Positions 33,892 to 41,976 of a DNA stretch of 54,474 bases are shown one piece after another. How positions within the stretch are numbered: the stretch's first letter is position 1; each line of letters starts with the position of its first letter. The DNA lies in contig CALUMX010000021.1 of NCBI GenBank assembly GCA_944321875.1, forward strand, positions 1 to 54,474, written 5' to 3'. The position numbers and the translations under genes are program-made. Under the pieces are notes generated by a model. That model ran no database searches and was not told the DNA's origin. It worked only from the letters and a program-made list of their open reading frames with translations. Origin of the DNA: an uncultured Muribaculaceae bacterium (GTDB taxonomy: Bacteria > Bacteroidota > Bacteroidia > Bacteroidales > Muribaculaceae).

Positions 33892-34299
33892 ATGAAACAT
33901 AAAATATTTTTTTTAATTTTATTTTTTTGGTGCATTAATGTATATGCAGTTGATTCCATCCAATATCGAGGAAAAAAAATTCCAATAAAAGCTGTGGAGG
34001 AAATTATGCATCCTAGGGTTAGTAAATTACCTGAAATTCGACTTTTTAATTCAATAGAATTACAAGAAATAAACAGATGTGTATTCAATCACATTATTCC
34101 TAAATTAAAAAATGGCACAATAACAGTACAGGACGATGAATCAATATCATACAATGGATATGTAACTTATTTTGATCACAAATGGGATAAGCGTAAAGAA
34201 CGGAGAAAATACAAACTAAAATATAACCCTCATGAAATCGGAGAGTATTGCTTATATATGCTATTTGACACTTTAAACTATTTATGGTATAATTATTAA
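33892..34299 (+). CDS. Hypothetical exported protein (135 aa)
   Basis: Signal peptide MKHKIFFLILFFWCINVYA, then a 116-residue mature region of no recognised family, rich in Lys, Tyr and Ile (GKKIPIKAVEEIM, KERRKYKLKYNP, YCLYMLFDTLNYLWYNY). I chose the start at 33892 because it yields a proper signal peptide; the open frame extends upstream to 33745. Strongly AT-rich. Second gene of the low-GC island. The 33618-33891 gap shows no clear promoter. Confidence 0.5.
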   Translation: MKHKIFFLILFFWCINVYAVDSIQYRGKKIPIKAVEEIMHPRVSKLPEIRLFNSIELQEINRCVFNHIIPKLKNGTITVQDDESISYNGYVTYFDHKWDKRKERRKYKLKYNPHEIGEYCLYMLFDTLNYLWYNY

Positions 34300-34357
34300 T
34301 ATCATTTAACAACTTAATTATTCGCGCTTATTTTTATCAAATACTTATATCAACTAT

Positions 34358-34846
34358 ATGAAAATTTCATTTATTACACTACTATGTGTTTTTGTTAATT
34401 TTCTAACAATTACAGCTCAAAACTCCCAACCATCTATTATAGGAGAATGGTGCTATCGTCAAGAATGGCAAAACAATGGACAAACGAATTTTTGTAATTG
34501 GATATATGTTTTCACAGCCGACGGAAATATTGAATGCCGTAAAGAACTAGGAACAATCAATGTAGACAATGGAGATTTAGTTGTTGAAATATGGGGCGAC
34601 CAGGAACGTATATCTACTTGGAAAGATAAACCTGAGGCTGGTATATCTTCAGTTGAATGCTTCTATAGCCTGCAATACGACTTTAATCAAACAACAAAAA
34701 AAATCAATCTAAATTGGCATGGAGAACCAAGAGGCATATTAAAAGTTATCTCTTTTACTCACAACAAACTTACAATAGATGAAGATGGAGAAATAATCAC
34801 TTTCACTCGGCGATCAAATAATGGAAACTTACATTTTAAATACTAA
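34358..34846 (+). CDS. Exported lipocalin-like protein (162 aa)
   Basis: Signal peptide about residues 1-20 (MKISFITLLCVFVNFLTITA), followed by a SIIGEWCYRQEW segment reminiscent of the start of lipocalin-like domains (IxGxW) and a run of beta-prone stretches (WIYVFTADGNIECRKE, GDLVVEIWGD, KVISFTHNKLTIDEDGEIITF). Family placement is tentative, since only the opening motif and the beta pattern support it. It lies 12 bp before a lipoprotein gene and 58 bp after another exported protein, so the three may be co-transcribed. Confidence 0.5.
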   Translation: MKISFITLLCVFVNFLTITAQNSQPSIIGEWCYRQEWQNNGQTNFCNWIYVFTADGNIECRKELGTINVDNGDLVVEIWGDQERISTWKDKPEAGISSVECFYSLQYDFNQTTKKINLNWHGEPRGILKVISFTHNKLTIDEDGEIITFTRRSNNGNLHFKY

Positions 34847-34858
34847 AAAATCACTGAT

Positions 34859-35266
34859 ATGAATAAATTAACAAAAATCTTATCAAGCCTACTATTTGTT
34901 ATATTGTTCACTTCTTGTGATTTGAAAATAGTAGACTACCATACAAGTTTCTCTGTAACTCCAGAAACTGTACAACGGAAAAAAAGGAATTATTTAGGAG
35001 CTAAAGTCACTATAGAAATGATAGGAAATGACGCAAAGCTTACAATTTTTCCAAATGAAGGGAACAACGAGATTTTCATTCTGTCAAAAATAGCTGACGG
35101 TAACAGCAATAACAACTATCAAGACATTTACGAGTATCAATTGAATAAAAGAGAAAAATTAGTTTTAAGAGTAAATACACTATTAAGTTTTATTACTTCT
35201 GCTAAATTAGAAAATATGGAGAACTATTCCACCATGGGATATATCTCGATAGAACGCAGTTTCTGA
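34859..35266 (+). CDS. Hypothetical lipoprotein (135 aa)
   Basis: An N-terminal hydrophobic segment ends in a lipobox-like LFTSC (Cys20), so the protein is probably lipid-anchored. The mature part has beta-prone segments (LGAKVTIEMIGNDAKLTIFP, KLVLRVNTLLSFI) and no family I recognise. AT-rich. Last gene of the island, ending before the bidirectional terminator at 35301-35330. Confidence 0.55.
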   Translation: MNKLTKILSSLLFVILFTSCDLKIVDYHTSFSVTPETVQRKKRNYLGAKVTIEMIGNDAKLTIFPNEGNNEIFILSKIADGNSNNNYQDIYEYQLNKREKLVLRVNTLLSFITSAKLENMENYSTMGYISIERSF

Positions 35267-35295
35267 AACAAGTCATTATACCTTTCTATTTATCA

Positions 35296-35335
35296 TCAAA
35301 AAGCCCGCACAAATACATAAGTGCGGGCTTATACT
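35296..35335. terminator. Bidirectional terminator at the island boundary
   Basis: Perfect 10-bp stem AAGCCCGCAC (35301-35310)/GTGCGGGCTT (35321-35330). The minus-strand tail is TTTTT, so it is strongest for the DUF1015 gene; plus-strand transcripts see a weaker ATACTTTT tail. Confidence 0.85.
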
Positions 35336-35353
35336 TTTGCCTATTATTTCTTA

Positions 35354-36601
35354 TTAATCGTCCAATTTGTGGATAACAAGACCGGAACGGAGTTTCGGCT
35401 CAAACCAAGTGGTCTTCGGCGGCATGATGTTACCTGTATCAGCGATGTCGATGATTTGCTGCATCGTCACCGGATAAAGAGCCAACGCCATCTTCATCTC
35501 ACCGCTGTCGACACGACGCTTCAATTCACCCAAACCGCGGATACCACCAACGAAGTCGATACGCTTGTCGCTTCTGAGGTCTGTAATGCCGAGGATGTCG
35601 CGGAGAATCAAGTCGGAAGAAATCGTAACGTCGAGCACCTTAATCGGATCCTTATCGTCGTAAGTGCCTTCCTTCGCTGTGAGCGAGTACCATTCGCCAT
35701 CCAAATAGAGAGCGAAGTTGTGGAGAGCCTGCGGATGATAGATTTCAGCACCCTTCTTTTCTACGACAAAGTTCTGAGCGAGACGGTCGAGGAATTCTTC
35801 CTTTGAAAGGCCGTTCAAATCGCGAACTACACGGTTGTAGTCGATAACCTTCAAGTGAGAAGCCGGGAAGCATACAGCGAGGAAGAAGTTGTATTCCTCA
35901 TCACCGCGGTGGTTCGGATTGGCTTCTGCCATTTCCTTTCCAACGAGAGCCGCAGCTGCGCTACGGTGGTGACCGTCGGCAATATACATAGCCGGGATGC
36001 TGTCAAACAATTCCGTAATGCGGGCAATCATCGCTTCGTCTTCGATAACCCAGAATGTATGTCCGAAACCGTCCTCTGCCACAAAGTCATATTCCGGCTT
36101 GCCGGCTGCTACCTTGCGGATAATCTCTTCCAATTCCTGATTGTCAGGGAAAGTGAAGAACACCGGTTCGATGTTCGCGCGGTTGATACGCACGTGAATC
36201 ATGCGGTCCTCTTCCTTATCGCGACGGGTCAATTCGTGCTTCTTGATGTTACCGGCCATATAGTCAGCCACACTCGCAGCCACTACAAAACCATATTGCG
36301 TACGGCCATCCATTGTCTGAGCGTAGATGTAGTAGCAAGGCTTCTTGTCCTGTACCAACCATCCTTTTTCCTGGAATTTACGGAAATTCTCGACAGCGCG
36401 GTCGTAAACCTTAGGGTCGTGTTCGTCTGTTCCCGGTTCGAAATCAATCTCCGGCTTGATGATATGGTAGAGAGATTTCTCATTGTCGCCGGCTTCACGG
36501 CGAGCTTCTTCCGAGTTCAACACATCATAAGGGCGAGATGCTACTTCAGTGACCATACTTACCGGTGGTCGTAATCCTCTGAAAGGTCTTACTTTTGCCA
36601 T
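35354..36601 (-). CDS. DUF1015 family protein
   Basis: A 415-residue cytoplasmic protein of the DUF1015 family. It begins AKVRPFRGLRPP and contains SRPYDVLNSEEAR, KKHELTRRDKEEDR, MYIADGHHRSAAA (about residues 215-227) and CFPASHLKVIDYNR. The conserved DGHHR motif looks catalytic, but no activity is established that I can name. In several Bacteroidales this gene is, as I recall, adjacent to serC-serA; here it is about 13 kb away. It follows purA by 82 bp; no TAnnTTTG box is seen in that gap. Confidence 0.85.
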   Translation of the reverse strand: MAKVRPFRGLRPPVSMVTEVASRPYDVLNSEEARREAGDNEKSLYHIIKPEIDFEPGTDEHDPKVYDRAVENFRKFQEKGWLVQDKKPCYYIYAQTMDGRTQYGFVVAASVADYMAGNIKKHELTRRDKEEDRMIHVRINRANIEPVFFTFPDNQELEEIIRKVAAGKPEYDFVAEDGFGHTFWVIEDEAMIARITELFDSIPAMYIADGHHRSAAAALVGKEMAEANPNHRGDEEYNFFLAVCFPASHLKVIDYNRVVRDLNGLSKEEFLDRLAQNFVVEKKGAEIYHPQALHNFALYLDGEWYSLTAKEGTYDDKDPIKVLDVTISSDLILRDILGITDLRSDKRIDFVGGIRGLGELKRRVDSGEMKMALALYPVTMQQIIDIADTGNIMPPKTTWFEPKLRSGLVIHKLDD

Positions 36602-36662
36602 AGTATTAATTTTTAATTTTAAGGTAGTTTGTTTATTTAAGTGTTTTAATAGCTTTTTTCAT

Positions 36663-36702
36663 GGGAAAAGAAAGTCGGTTCGCTTATTTAGCGAACGACT
36701 TT
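36663..36702 (-). terminator. purA terminator overlapping its last codons
   Basis: AAAGTCGGTTCGCT (36671-36684) pairs, with one bulged base, with AGCGAACGACTTT (36690-36702). The promoter-proximal arm encodes the last residues of PurA. The minus-strand tail reads CTTTTCCC. Confidence 0.65.
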
Positions 36703-37958
36703 CTAACAATAGTTTGCTCACGGTCAGGACCTACCGACAGAATCGTAATAGGCACTTGCAGCTCGTTCTCGAGGAATGCAACGTAAGTCTTGAACGCTTC
36801 CGGAAATTCGTCTTCACTCTTGATGGAAGTCATGTCGGTGTTCCAGCCCGGCAATTCTTTATATACGGGTTCAATATTATCCTCAATTGAATACGGGAAG
36901 TCGCGAGTCTCCTCACCGTTCACCTTGTAGGCCACGCAAGCCTTGATAGTGGCAAACGTATCGAGCACGTCGCTCTTCATCATAATCAGCTGAGTAACGC
37001 CGTTGAGCATGATTGAATAGCGCAATGCCACGAGGTCAACCCATCCGCAGCGACGCTCACGACCCGTCACAGCGCCATACTCATGACCGATGTCGCGGAT
37101 TTTCTTACCTGTCTCGTCAAACAACTCAGTCGGGAACGGACCACTACCTACGCGTGTGCAGTAAGCCTTGAAGATACCGTACACCTCACCGATGCGGTTA
37201 GGAGCAACGCCGAGACCTGTGCAGGCACCCGCGCAAATCGTATTGGATGACGTAACGAACGGATAAGAACCGAAATCGACGTCAAGCATCGTACCCTGTG
37301 CACCTTCGCAAAGCACCTTCTTGCCGTTGGAGAGCAACTTGTTGATGTAGTGCTCGCTGTCGATAATCTCGTAAGTCTTGAGATATTCAATGGCATCCAT
37401 CCATTTTGCCTCCAGCTCAGCAACGTCAGTATCGCCGCCCAGCATTGTCAGCATATCGATATGTTTCGCTTTGGCAGCCTCATATTTTGCCTTGAAGTCA
37501 TGGAAAATATCGCCCACACGCAGACCGTTACGACTTACCTTATCAGTATAAGTCGGGCCGATACCCTTACCTGTCGTACCAATCTTCGACGCACCCTTAC
37601 GCTTTTCGTTGGCAGCGTCGAGCAGACGGTGAGTCGGCATAATCAAGTGAGCTTTTTTCGAAATCTTCAAAATTTTCTTGATGTCCACACCACTTTGTTC
37701 GAGCGCCTCAGCCTCTTCTCTGAACAACACCGGGTCAAGCACCACGCCGTTACCGATAATGTTCACCTGGCCATCCTGGAAGATACCGGAAGGAATGGAA
37801 CGCAACACGTATTTCTTGCCTTCGAATTCAAGAGTGTGACCGGCATTCGGTCCGCCTTGGAAGCGTGCCACTACATCGTAGCGCGGAGTAAGCACATCTA
37901 CTACTTTCCCTTTTCCTTCATCGCCCCACTGCAGGCCCAAAAGCACATCTACTTTCAT
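36684..37958 (-). CDS. purA: Adenylosuccinate synthetase
   Basis: GTP-dependent ligation of IMP and aspartate to adenylosuccinate, the first committed step to AMP. The 424-residue protein begins with the P-loop QWGDEGKGKVVD. It carries GGPNAGHT, the IMP-binding GTTGKGIGPTY, GAQGTMLDVDFGSYPFVTSSN, and the guanine-recognition KSDVLDTF. Typical length. It follows the Fur-family gene by 27 bp and is probably co-transcribed with it. guaB, the competing branch at IMP, is also in this window. Confidence 0.96.
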   Translation of the reverse strand: MKVDVLLGLQWGDEGKGKVVDVLTPRYDVVARFQGGPNAGHTLEFEGKKYVLRSIPSGIFQDGQVNIIGNGVVLDPVLFREEAEALEQSGVDIKKILKISKKAHLIMPTHRLLDAANEKRKGASKIGTTGKGIGPTYTDKVSRNGLRVGDIFHDFKAKYEAAKAKHIDMLTMLGGDTDVAELEAKWMDAIEYLKTYEIIDSEHYINKLLSNGKKVLCEGAQGTMLDVDFGSYPFVTSSNTICAGACTGLGVAPNRIGEVYGIFKAYCTRVGSGPFPTELFDETGKKIRDIGHEYGAVTGRERRCGWVDLVALRYSIMLNGVTQLIMMKSDVLDTFATIKACVAYKVNGEETRDFPYSIEDNIEPVYKELPGWNTDMTSIKSEDEFPEAFKTYVAFLENELQVPITILSVGPDREQTIVRKSFAK

Positions 37959-37985
37959 AATTTTTTGTTTTTTGACTGTATTTGT

Positions 37986-38459
37986 TTATTTGTTCTGTGT
38001 CGTTTTACGCATTTTCTTCATGCATGCGGAGCAGACTCCGTAGACATAAAGTGAAAAATAGGACATGTTGAACGTCCCGTATTTCCGGGAACTGACAAAA
38101 CGCATCAGGTCGGCATCCTTCACTTCCTTGATTTTTCCGCACTCGGTACAAATCAGGTGGTGATGGTTGCCCGAATTCATCACCTTCTCATACTGGGCTT
38201 GCTGTGTCCCGAACTGGTGCTTCCTGACAATTCCGCAATCGCAGAACAATTCCATCGCATTGTAGACCGTAGAGCGGCTGACATGATAGGACCGGCTCTC
38301 CATTTCCTCATAGAGCGTGTCTATGTCGAAATGGTCGTTGTGGGAGAACACCACGTCGAGTATGGCGAAACGCTCCGGAGTCTTTCGCAGCTTGTTGCTC
38401 GTCAGATATTCCGTCAGTTTGGCTCTCGCTATCAGTATTGCTCTATCTTCTGTTGCCAC
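37986..38459 (-). CDS. Fur-family metalloregulator
   Basis: A 157-residue Fur superfamily repressor. The winged helix (about 20-85) includes LRKTPERFAILDVV and HVSRSTVYNAMELFCDCG. The dimerisation domain has the metal-site HHHLICTECGKIKEV and a second CSAC pair, giving the two-CxxC structural zinc site. Whether it senses iron, peroxide (PerR) or zinc cannot be decided from sequence alone. It has a consensus promoter and leads the fur-purA unit. Confidence 0.9.
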   Translation of the reverse strand: MATEDRAILIARAKLTEYLTSNKLRKTPERFAILDVVFSHNDHFDIDTLYEEMESRSYHVSRSTVYNAMELFCDCGIVRKHQFGTQQAQYEKVMNSGNHHHLICTECGKIKEVKDADLMRFVSSRKYGTFNMSYFSLYVYGVCSACMKKMRKTTQNK

Positions 38460-38482
38460 CGTTGTAATAGAAAAGTTCCGAA

Positions 38483-38513
38483 CAAAGATAACACTAAATT
38501 AATTATCCTGCAA
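38483..38513 (-). promoter_or_regulatory. Promoter of the Fur-family gene
   Basis: Minus-strand TTG (38513-38511)-N20-TATCTTTG (38490-38483), with a leader of about 20 bases. Confidence 0.8.
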
Positions 38514-38575
38514 TATGCCGGATATGGTTTAACAGCAGCAATTTCATTTCCCCCGCACGAAACCGCCGGAATCGG

Positions 38576-38606
38576 TTGCAATTTGCCGGCAAAGCCATTA
38601 TCTTTG
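38576..38606 (+). promoter_or_regulatory. PAS protein promoter
   Basis: TTG (38576-38578)-N20-TATCTTTG (38599-38606), with a leader of about 65 bases. Confidence 0.8.
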
Positions 38607-38676
38607 CCAACGCAGGCGATTAAACCCCGCCCTCAAAAAACAACCAAATAACCAAAACTAAAAAACATAAAACAGC

Positions 38677-39021
38677 ATGCAACTACCCGAAATTCCTGAT
38701 TGGAGCAAGGAAATCAACTGCGCCATCACCGTATGCGACGTAGAGGGAAAAATCCTCTATATGAACGATAAAGCCAAGGCTACTTTTGCCAAGCACGGCG
38801 ACCTTATCGGCAAGAACCTGCTCGAATGCCATAACGAAAACTCCAAGAAAATCATCGCCCGCCTGCTCGAAACCGGGGGCATCAACGCCTACACCATCTC
38901 CAAAGAAGGCGTAAAAAAGATGATTTATCAATCCGCCTGGAAAATCGACGGCAAAGTGGCCGGACTGGTTGAAATCTCCATGGTCATCCCGGAGGAAATA
39001 CCGCACTACGTCCGTAGCTGA
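38677..39021 (+). CDS. Single-domain PAS protein
   Basis: A 114-residue protein consisting of one PAS domain (ITVCDVEGKILYMNDKAKATF, LIGKNLLECHNENS, KEGVKKMIYQSAWKIDGKVAGLVEISM) and no output domain. It may sense a small ligand or redox state and act through a partner, but the partner is not evident. It is monocistronic between its promoter and the terminator at 39037-39068. A Cys in LLECHNENS (about residue 50) is noteworthy as a possible reactive or ligand residue. Confidence 0.75.
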   Translation: MQLPEIPDWSKEINCAITVCDVEGKILYMNDKAKATFAKHGDLIGKNLLECHNENSKKIIARLLETGGINAYTISKEGVKKMIYQSAWKIDGKVAGLVEISMVIPEEIPHYVRS

Positions 39022-39029
39022 TTATCAAA

Positions 39030-39080
39030 AAATGCAGGAGGCTGCCTTGTTCCCACGAGGCAGCCTCCATTCTTTAAAAT
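39030..39080. terminator. Bidirectional terminator after the PAS gene
   Basis: Perfect 11-bp stem GGAGGCTGCCT (39037-39047)/AGGCAGCCTCC (39058-39068). The minus-strand side has a T-rich tail (TGCATTTTTT), so it also ends the GLUG-gene transcript. Confidence 0.85.
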
Positions 39081-39096
39081 ACAATATATTAACACT

Positions 39097-41271
39097 TTAC
39101 TCTTCCCACCATAATTCCGGATAGTTGGCAGTACCTTCCTCACCAAGGTTCTTCCACCATAAGCTGTCAGTTCCCTGACCACCTTCCGGATTGATGCCCC
39201 AGTTCTTCACCTCGGCATTCGGCCATCCGGCTGTTGCGCCGTCAGGCACGGTCGTCCCGTCGTTGAAGTAGTACATCGTGTTTGTTCCCGAACCGTCGGT
39301 CGTACCAAGTGCCGGCAAATTGCCCGACCAGTAGCTTTCAGTAACGGCGGAACCTTCTATCAGCGAGCCGCAGATGCCACCAAGCGTTTCCTCGCCTTCC
39401 ACAGTTCCGACTGAATAGCTGGCTTCTATCAATGCAATCTGACGGGCTGTTCCACAAACGCCGCCTACTTCAGCCTTGCCCTTTACCGCTCCTTCGTTGT
39501 AGGATGCAAGGACATAGCTGAACTGACTGCCGGCAGCACCGCAGACACCACCGGTCGATACTACTGTACCTTCGACAGTTCCACGGTTTACACAAGCCGA
39601 TACCGTTCCCCAAGTAATGCCACAGATACCACCAACGAAGCTACCACCTTTTACAGTTGCCTCGTTTTCGCAGAAACGAATCTTCATACCGTCATGATTA
39701 TATCCGGTAATACCGCCTACATAATCCTTACCGCTTACGTTGACCGTATTCTTACAAGAAACAATATTACCCATATTACGACCTACAATACCACCCAACT
39801 CTGTCACCTCCGGATAGTTCATCTCTGCCAGGTTTGTACAATTGGATACCTCACCTTTGGCAACCATACCAGCAATACCTCCCACCTGCTTTACAAAGCC
39901 TTCGAATTTCACATTCTCATGATTCGTGCAATTGGTTATTGTTCCGCTCTGTCCTGCCTGGAAAGCAATACCACCGGCACCATTTGGCTCTGTATCTTCC
40001 GGATTTGGGGTAATCGCCACGATATTTCCTTTATTCTCACAAGCATCCAGTTTGCCGCCTTGTGCAATGGAACCGACAATACCTCCAGCACCAGAATAAG
40101 CCTTAATCGTTCCTTCATTTACACAATTGGATATGGTAGCACCACTCACATTGTTTGCCACACCGGCTACAGCAATCCGGGCCTCAACAGTTCCATAATT
40201 CGCACAGTTGTCAATAGTTCCACTTTGCACATTGCAAACCAAACCAGCGACACCAGACCTTGCACCATGAACATATCCATAGTTCTTACAATTCTGAATT
40301 TGTCCTCCCGAACTTGCAGCCAAGCCACCAACCTCGGTCGGACCGGAAACTTCTCCATAGTTCACGCAGTCCTTCATCGTCAGGCTGAAACCTTGAGCCA
40401 CCAAACCGCCGACATTGTCACCCTCTGCAATTACTTCAGCATAATTATGGCAATTCTCTATTGTGACGTTGCTGTTTGAACGAGCCAACAACGCTGCTAC
40501 ATAACGGAAACCTTGCACCTTGCCGGATGCGATGGTAATATTCTTGAACACAGAACCATCCGCACCACCGAACATCGCTGTATACTGAGTACCTGTTTCA
40601 GTTTGCGTTATTGTCAATTCATGAATCTTGAAATTGCCGCCGTCATACGAACCCTTGAACGGGTCGCTGTAACCCACTCCAATCGGAGTCCATTCGATTC
40701 CTCCTAAATAAAGGTCAGCTTCCTGGATGTAGGATTTCGCCATCAAGTCTGCATTACCCGGAATCACCTGCAACTCAGCCACGATGCCCACCGGAACCTG
40801 TCCGTCGGCATTAGCCTCACGATGGTTGATTTTTCCATTCGTATAGTCAAACACAATCTGCTCTCCGACGTGGCGGCCGATGGCAACCGTAGCATCATCA
40901 ATCACCAGCGAACGGATAACGCTCTGCTCACCCGGAACGGCGAACGTAGCCAATCCCTTGTCATCAAACGTTACCTCCACTTCCGTGGCATCGTCCAAAA
41001 TCAGCTTAGCGGTCTTGCCTTCCAAGCCGTATGCCTGTATCTTTGTATCGCCGACAGGTGCAGAGCGGTAGATGGCCGCAATGTTCGACAGATTGTTTTC
41101 CTCACTATATACATCGCCGACAGCCCACTCTTCCAAGCCGCCGTTTTGAGTAAATTGCAAATTATTGCCTCGTTGTTCGGTCTCACCGTTCTTTTTTTCA
41201 ACCACAAATTGAGCTGATGCCGAAACTGACATCATGCAGATGGCAAGCACTGAGATAAAATGTCTCTTCAT
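39097..41271 (-). CDS. Exported GLUG-repeat (beta-helix) surface protein
   Basis: A 724-residue exported protein (signal peptide MKRHFISVLAICMMSVSASA). After an N-terminal region that opens FVVEKKNGETEQ, residues about 205-650 are made of roughly 18-25-residue repeats alternating CxNYGxV/CxNxGT strands with GGLxG or GGIxG turns (DNVGGLVAQG, TEVGGLAASS, AGGIVGSIAQGG, ELGGIVGRNMGN, STGGVCGAAGS). This is the GLUG-motif pattern typical of right-handed beta-helix adhesins or enzymes. The C-terminal tail (LWWKNLGEEGT) has no T9SS domain. It lies 24 bp after the T9SS-CTD protein and is probably co-transcribed. Substrate or ligand unknown. Confidence 0.8.
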   Translation of the reverse strand: MKRHFISVLAICMMSVSASAQFVVEKKNGETEQRGNNLQFTQNGGLEEWAVGDVYSEENNLSNIAAIYRSAPVGDTKIQAYGLEGKTAKLILDDATEVEVTFDDKGLATFAVPGEQSVIRSLVIDDATVAIGRHVGEQIVFDYTNGKINHREANADGQVPVGIVAELQVIPGNADLMAKSYIQEADLYLGGIEWTPIGVGYSDPFKGSYDGGNFKIHELTITQTETGTQYTAMFGGADGSVFKNITIASGKVQGFRYVAALLARSNSNVTIENCHNYAEVIAEGDNVGGLVAQGFSLTMKDCVNYGEVSGPTEVGGLAASSGGQIQNCKNYGYVHGARSGVAGLVCNVQSGTIDNCANYGTVEARIAVAGVANNVSGATISNCVNEGTIKAYSGAGGIVGSIAQGGKLDACENKGNIVAITPNPEDTEPNGAGGIAFQAGQSGTITNCTNHENVKFEGFVKQVGGIAGMVAKGEVSNCTNLAEMNYPEVTELGGIVGRNMGNIVSCKNTVNVSGKDYVGGITGYNHDGMKIRFCENEATVKGGSFVGGICGITWGTVSACVNRGTVEGTVVSTGGVCGAAGSQFSYVLASYNEGAVKGKAEVGGVCGTARQIALIEASYSVGTVEGEETLGGICGSLIEGSAVTESYWSGNLPALGTTDGSGTNTMYYFNDGTTVPDGATAGWPNAEVKNWGINPEGGQGTDSLWWKNLGEEGTANYPELWWEE

Positions 41272-41295
41272 AGCTATAATTGTAAAATTGGATGA

Positions 41296-41772
41296 TTATT
41301 TTTTGATAAACTTGACAGTTGTGCCTGTCTCTCCCACTGACAACAGGTAGTAACCCGAAGGAAGGTCGCCTACCTCAACGACTGTTTCACCAGCAGAGGT
41401 TCTAACCTGTTTCACCTCCATGCCCTGCATCGAAACGATGCGAACGGCTTCGCCCTCCTCACAGCCGGAAAGAGTCAGCGTCGACTCCACGACTGTCGGA
41501 AATACGGAAACGGACGATTTAGTCAGTTCGGAAACGGTCGAGAACGGTTCCTTGACAAAAGTCACACGCGTCACGTTATTAATCATCTCGCCTTCTTTCA
41601 AAACTACAGAAAACACCTCTGCCTCATCCGAAGCAAGAAGGTAGTCCACATTGGACATTACGACGCGCTCCTGCGTGTCGGTAACTAACTGCCACACCTC
41701 GTTATCGGCTGCCTTCACACCCGATGTGAAGGCAAAAACGCAAGCAACTGTTAAGAGTAATTGTTTTTTCAT
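41296..41772 (-). CDS. Small exported protein with T9SS type A sorting domain
   Basis: A 158-residue protein with a signal peptide (MKKQLLLTVACVFAFTSGVKA). About 65 residues (VWQLVTDTQERVVMSNV, FSVVLKEGEMINNVTRVTF) are followed by a C-terminal domain of about 75 residues that looks like a type IX secretion sorting signal (SVFPTVVESTLTLSG, VRIVSMQGMEVKQV, VVEVGDLPSGYYLLSV, terminal FIKK). The cargo part is very small, so the protein is nearly all sorting domain. First gene of a two-gene unit with the GLUG protein, with a consensus promoter overlapped by a dyad. Confidence 0.78.
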   Translation of the reverse strand: MKKQLLLTVACVFAFTSGVKAADNEVWQLVTDTQERVVMSNVDYLLASDEAEVFSVVLKEGEMINNVTRVTFVKEPFSTVSELTKSSVSVFPTVVESTLTLSGCEEGEAVRIVSMQGMEVKQVRTSAGETVVEVGDLPSGYYLLSVGETGTTVKFIKK

Positions 41773-41777
41773 TTTAA

Positions 41778-41844
41778 GCCGGTTTTTGTTATTAATGGTT
41801 TATTGCTTTGTCACAAAGCTATTATTAAAACCGGCAATTTGCAA
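41778..41844 (-). promoter_or_regulatory. Promoter with nested dyads for the T9SS-CTD/GLUG operon
   Basis: Minus-strand TTG (41844-41842)-N20-TAGCTTTG (41821-41814) fits the consensus. A dyad GCTTTG-TCA-CAAAGC (41805-41819) covers the -7 box and start. A wider pair GCCGGTTTT (41778-41786)/AAAACCGGC (41827-41835) encloses it. The layout suggests an operator. Confidence 0.65.
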
Positions 41845-41976
41845 GCCTAAAATTTTATCAAAAAGTAAATTTTACGAATTGACAAACTATTCACTATCAG
41901 TAAATTTACAATTTGCAATACAATCTATAAGCAATCAGCCTATAATAACTACAATTTATCATCCGGCTTTCAGCCG

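Noticed and set aside
39694..40479. 261-codon plus-strand open frame
   Set aside because: Antisense to the repetitive GLUG gene. Repeats keep a shadow frame open; the translation is low-complexity.
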